From: Hyphochytrium catenoides
Taxonomy: Eukaryota; Sar; Hyphochytriomycetes; Hyphochytriales; Hyphochytriaceae
Direction of reading: 5' to 3'
Length of the DNA: 32,186 bases
NCBI GenBank assembly: GCA_900088475.1
Contig: FLMG01000614.1
Coordinates: 1 to 32,186 of the forward strand
Shown here: positions 28,388-32,186 of the stretch, one piece after another
Layout of the letters: each line of letters begins with the position of its first letter
How positions within the stretch are numbered: position 1 is the stretch's first letter
The notes under the pieces: model-generated
What the model was told of the DNA's origin: nothing
The model's input: only the letters and a program-made list of their open reading frames with translations
Database searches by the model: none
Made by a program: the position numbers and the translations under genes

Positions 28388-29273
28388 CTGCCTGCCTGTC
28401 CTATACCACCAGTGGGAACTGCTACGTATTATTAGAGAGTACACAGTGTAAAACGGTAGTAGGATGAAGGGATGGAACTAGCACAGAACACGGTAGAAGT
28501 TCTACTTGATTATACGGAAGAGTTCTACGAGGTCTCTACGACCAGATTGTAAGAGGATGGACGGAGAGTTGATGCCATCAAAGCATCCGGTCCCAATATC
28601 TGTACTAATAATAACAATCAGTAAAATAGAGTATAATCCATAATCCCTATCTCGCTGAGCTGGAGTGCCCGTACTGGCTCTCTCTGACTCCCAGAACGTA
28701 GAACTACTGGCTCTTCTTCAGGTTCTTCCACCATCATAAAACTATAATAAGAGGGAGGAGTTGGTAACAAAGTGGTTCTAGCGGTGCTTACGTACAAATC
28801 AATCTTTATTATTAGGGAGAAAAGGACTTCCAAGGGCCGGTAGGATGAGGAGATTAGAGAGCTTACTAACTAAGGCAGCACTTGGGAGTTCTGGGCTAGT
28901 TCTATGCCAACATGAAGTCCAAAGATACGATCCACTATCGCAGCGGCGTCCAGCAGAAAAGAAAGAAAATAAGGCCCAGGAGGTAAAAGTTGTAGAGAAG
29001 AGATGAACTTTTTTCTCTCCTGGAAAGAAATGCAGGAAGACTATCCCCATTTTTTTCAGCGGGGGTACTCGTACCTGTAGGAAAGATGTGTTCTGACTCT
29101 GCCTGCTGCCTAGCATGGAGAGAAACTCTGGCACGTTTGGACTCCTGATCTCTTCCGACGGAGCCCGACTAGACTCTGCTGTTTTAGTATGAAGAATGAC
29201 ATTGTTTCTCAACATGAAGCTTGAGAAGCGGAGGAAACAGGAGGAGAGAGGAGCTCGAAAGAAGCAGATCTGC
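28388..29273. other. Intergenic, no supported gene
   Basis: A minus frame at 28799-29215 (138 codons) and one at 28618-28833 show no recognisable motif. Composition is ordinary, without long simple repeats. Confidence 0.5.
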
Positions 29274-29562
29274 GCGCATCAAAAGCAGCACGATGGGAAA
29301 GATTTGAGGAGAAGATGCGTGTCTGTTACTCTTCTCTCCTTTTCTCTATCCCTCTCTCTCCACTCCATGGTCGCGTTCCTCCTTTTTCACTGACTGTGTC
29401 CTCTGGGTCTTCTTCCCTTCCTTCTTTCTCTCTGTCCTTCTCTCATTCTAGACTCTGCAAGTAATAGGGGCCCTTTCCCTTCCCGCTTATTTTCTCCTTT
29501 CTCCTCCTCTCTCTCCCTCTTCCCCCTATTTCTCTCTCTCTACCCAGAAGCCGGCTTTAGGT
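29274..29562 (+). repeat. Dispersed repeat, copy 2
   Basis: It shares with 15165-15480, in order and orientation, GCGCATCAAAAGC, GAAGAT...CTGTTACTC, TCTAGACTCTGCAA (29447-29460) and a CT-rich second half. It lies about 110 bp beyond the stop codon of the minus-strand gene at 29672, so it may overlap that gene's 3' UTR. Confidence 0.75.
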
Positions 29563-29671
29563 GGGCTGGACGACTCTGCCCGTCGATACGCCGTTCGGCT
29601 AGATAAGCTAAGGAAATGGAGAAGAAGATCACATCAGCGGCCGTCTGTCTCTCTTTTTCCAGGGCTCACTA

Positions 29672-31186
29672 CTAAGGCTGAGTAAATGGCTTGATACTCG
29701 CCCGACTGACCGCCTCCAGGCTCTTCTTCTTCTTCTTCTCCTCCTCCTCTCTTTCTCTCTCTCTTCCCTTCTTCTTCTCCACCAAGAGGATGCGGCTCTT
29801 AATAAAAAGACAGCCATTCGGACGGCGCCAGCTTCCATAGACTAGTCGCGCAGAAAGAATCACTAGCGTTAGCCCGCGATTGAGACAGAACTCATTGACA
29901 GACAGCTCTCCCCATCCTCTCTCTCTCTCTTCTTCTCTCTCTCCTCCCCCGCTGCTCCTCTCCTCTGATGATGGTGATACATTCACAATGCCTTGCGTGA
30001 GGCTGAAGCGGTAGTCCTGCATCTCTGGATATAGACGCAGCGAGAAGAGAGAGACAGCGACGCTAACAGAGAGAAGGCTCGTGATAAAGAACTGCAGACC
30101 GATCTTTCTGTCCGCAGCGGGGATCGCGTCATAGAAAAGAATAGAGATCCACCAGAGAGTCGCGCCAAACAGCGCCAAGAGAGATGGCAAACTAGACAGA
30201 ACGAGGGCAGACGAGCTAAAAAACAGGAGAACTTCGGCGCAGAGATATTGGAACTCAAAGACAGGGAGAATCAGGCGAAGAAGCCTAACTCTTATCCTTG
30301 AGAGACGGTAGAGAAGGGTGGGACCCACGCCAAACAGGATATGGACGATCCCTAGGACGGTCCGCATGGACAAGTCCAGTCCTGGGAGAGGGAGGACGCC
30401 TAGGGCGCCGAAGAGGCTTCCATTGACAATGATAACGATGAAAGGCCGAAGGCGCCAATAGAGCCACTCCCACCTGGACCACCAGCGAGAGAAAGAGCGT
30501 CCAAAGAGCTTTTCCATGACAGTCAAGTTGAGATCTTCCTCCGTGAGCTCTGTGTACGGATGAAGAGCTAAGAGAGCGCCCTCTTGGCACTTTCGCTGTG
30601 AGAAGACGGAGGGAGAGCGAGAAGAAGAGGGAGAAGAAGAGGGAAAGAGAGAGCGAGAAGGAGAGAGATCGGCCGGTCTTCTCTCTCCGTCTTCCTGCCT
30701 TTCTCTTCCTTTTTCTCTTTCTTCTTTTCCTCGTCTTTCCCCTACTTTCTTTCCTCCCTGAAGGGTAATAGCACTTTCTACTGCTGGCTGCTTTGGAGCT
30801 TTTTCTCTGTTCTTTCCTTCTTCTCCTTGTCCCTCTCTCTCTCTTTCTCTCTTCTCATCATCAGCTTCTCTTGGTATTCTTTTCTCTCTTCCCTCTGGAG
30901 AGAAAGCTGGTGAGGAACAGAATGCGGAGGAGAGGTGTGAACCAGGGCCACTCTGTGCTGTGTCTCTCTCTTCTATTCTGCCCTCATCGTTTGCCAGCAG
31001 GAGCATCTCTATCTCTTGTTTCAACTCTAAAAGAGAGCTCTTACTCACTCTGTCTAGCGTGGAGAGAATGCGCAAGTGGCCTAGGAGAGAGTGAGAGAGA
31101 TTGACGATAGCGCCAGAAGAGAGCAAATGATCGACTTCCTCTTTTGAAGATCTCCTCCTGATGTTTGAAGAGAGAGGAGATAGCAT
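29672..31186 (-). CDS. 504-residue multi-pass membrane protein, family uncertain
   Basis: This single-exon frame starts at an ATG with A at -3. Residues 1-70 are a helical cytosolic-type head (VDHLLSSGAIVNLSHSLLGH). Residues 75-200 are a very polar Glu/Arg/Lys and Ser-rich linker encoded by GA/CT-rich DNA, probably disordered. The membrane part follows: hydrophobic segments at about 248-266, 274-294, 310-330, 332-351 and 361-382, with FYDAIPAADRK (351-361) between two of them. A second charged insert (405-427) precedes a last hydrophobic stretch, GLTLVILSARLVYGSW (438-453), and RRPNGCLFIKSRI. The tail is Lys/Glu-rich. The charged linkers look expanded by microsatellite growth inside the gene. 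Membrane protein, likely; transporter, receptor or scaffold cannot be decided. Confidence 0.82.
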   Translation of the reverse strand: MLSPLSSNIRRRSSKEEVDHLLSSGAIVNLSHSLLGHLRILSTLDRVSKSSLLELKQEIEMLLLANDEGRIEERDTAQSGPGSHLSSAFCSSPAFSPEGREKRIPREADDEKREREREGQGEEGKNREKAPKQPAVESAITLQGGKKVGERRGKEEREKGRERQEDGERRPADLSPSRSLFPSSSPSSSRSPSVFSQRKCQEGALLALHPYTELTEEDLNLTVMEKLFGRSFSRWWSRWEWLYWRLRPFIVIIVNGSLFGALGVLPLPGLDLSMRTVLGIVHILFGVGPTLLYRLSRIRVRLLRLILPVFEFQYLCAEVLLFFSSSALVLSSLPSLLALFGATLWWISILFYDAIPAADRKIGLQFFITSLLSVSVAVSLFSLRLYPEMQDYRFSLTQGIVNVSPSSEERSSGGGEREEERERGWGELSVNEFCLNRGLTLVILSARLVYGSWRRPNGCLFIKSRILLVEKKKGREREREEEEKKKKKSLEAVSRASIKPFTQP

Positions 31187-32186
31187 CTTTCCCTACTTTC
31201 TAGTCCGATTTTCCTCGCTCAGCTGTTCTTTACCTTTACTTTCTCCTTTGTTCTTCTCTTCCTCCTAGCTCCTCTGCTATTCTCAATTCTCCGAGTGATC
31301 GAGCCGTAGAAGAGAGAGAGATTGAGAGAGGAGGAGAGGGGGGGAGCGAGAGAAAGCGAGAGAGAGAGAAGGACTGGGGTACGTGGAAAGAGGAGCTCGC
31401 TTCTCTTTTTTGGAAAGAAAGGGCTGCCGGTCCCTCTTTCTCTCTCGTTATCCTGTCTCTGCCGCTAAAGTTTGCTTCATCTTCTCGTCGGTGAAGGGCT
31501 GGAAAGCCGGCCAATCGCAGGTAAGGGGAGAATATAGTTGGAGCAAGAGGAAGACAGAGGCGACACTCAATTGACAGGAGCGGAGAGAGAGAGGAGCGGC
31601 GAGAGAGGAGGGAGGGACGGACGTGGAAACGATCGCGAAGAGATACGTCCAAACAAGTGGTAAGTAGTAGGAGAGGAAGAGAGAGAGAGAGTGAGTGCGA
31701 GAGATAAGAGAGACCGCGCGAAAGGTAAGATTATGAGAAAGAGAGAAAGAGAGAGAGAGGGACGACGGAAGCGAGGCCAAGACGGAGGGATTAAGGGGCA
31801 GAGTGTCCACCAGCAACGAGAAATGCGTATAGAGAGGCGGCCAACGGGGACAGCGCTACGCTGAAGGAAGAGATTGTGATCTTCTCCTGGCGTGCAGTCG
31901 GCCGCATGGACGTTTGGTCCATTCGAAGTGTAAGGCCAAGGGAGGGACAATGAGATAAGAGAAAAAAGAGAGGGAGAAAGAAGGGACAAAAGAGAGATAA
32001 TCAGTCTGGATGACGTCTCCTATTCTTTCCTTCTGGATTCTGTTAATAACAGATTCATGGTCTCCTTCTTTTCAATTATCCGGCTCCTCTGCATACGCCC
32101 CTTCCGCATCAGTCGTCCTTTCCAGTGCACCCTACACATTTCCTTACTGTCTCTCATTCTCCTCCCCTCATTTTTTTTCCTCTATT
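31187..32186 (-). promoter_or_regulatory. Upstream region of the 504-residue gene with GA/CT tracts
   Basis: Plus-strand GA-rich patches at about 31306-31370, 31581-31620 and 31674-31765 read as CT on the sense strand of the gene starting at 31186. Minus-strand frames of 122-140 codons over them are Leu/Ser-rich and repeat-driven. No other gene is supported up to the right edge. Confidence 0.4.

Overview
This is a eukaryotic nuclear window. No bacterial operon structure, tRNA, rRNA or CRISPR is visible. Long simple CT/GA tracts, large gene-poor spaces, an old non-LTR retrotransposon and several repeat families fill most of it. The four well-supported protein genes all lie on the minus strand, each as one uninterrupted reading frame with no sign of introns. 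Secreted and membrane proteins in single-exon genes, an R2-like (restriction-like endonuclease) LINE, and a secreted protein with an RxLR-like region suggest a microbial eukaryote. An oomycete, another stramenopile or an early-diverging zoosporic fungus would fit, but the sequence does not decide between them.

Layout. Positions 1-1920 are an almost pure polypyrimidine block. A small secreted Ser/Ala-rich protein (3484-3939, minus) follows, with a GA tract upstream. The stretch 4.4-9.8 kb has no convincing gene. The best recognised gene is at 9777-11822 (minus): a secreted protein with a Pro/Thr-rich stalk, a von Willebrand factor type D domain and an EGF-like end. From 12 to 16.3 kb there are GA/CT microsatellites, a 202-bp minisatellite, a cluster of GTGAC-type palindromes, and one copy of a dispersed repeat whose partner lies at 29.3 kb.

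From 16.25 to 23.6 kb is a transposon graveyard: a 59-nt hairpin-forming repeat pair, a possible gag relic, a pair of about 490-bp direct repeats, and a broken plus-strand LINE with reverse transcriptase, CCHC-type zinc finger and restriction-like endonuclease motifs. The LINE ends about 130 bp from the 3' end of a large minus-strand gene (23739-26087) for a 782-residue secreted or membrane-anchored protein of unknown family. The right part holds A-rich paired repeats, two weak small ORFs, and a 504-residue multi-pass membrane protein (29672-31186, minus).

The four genes do not form an obvious pathway. All four carry a signal or membrane segments, so the common theme is the cell surface or secretion. 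Three of them have a pyrimidine-rich tract on the sense strand upstream, which may be a promoter feature or may just reflect the abundance of such tracts here.
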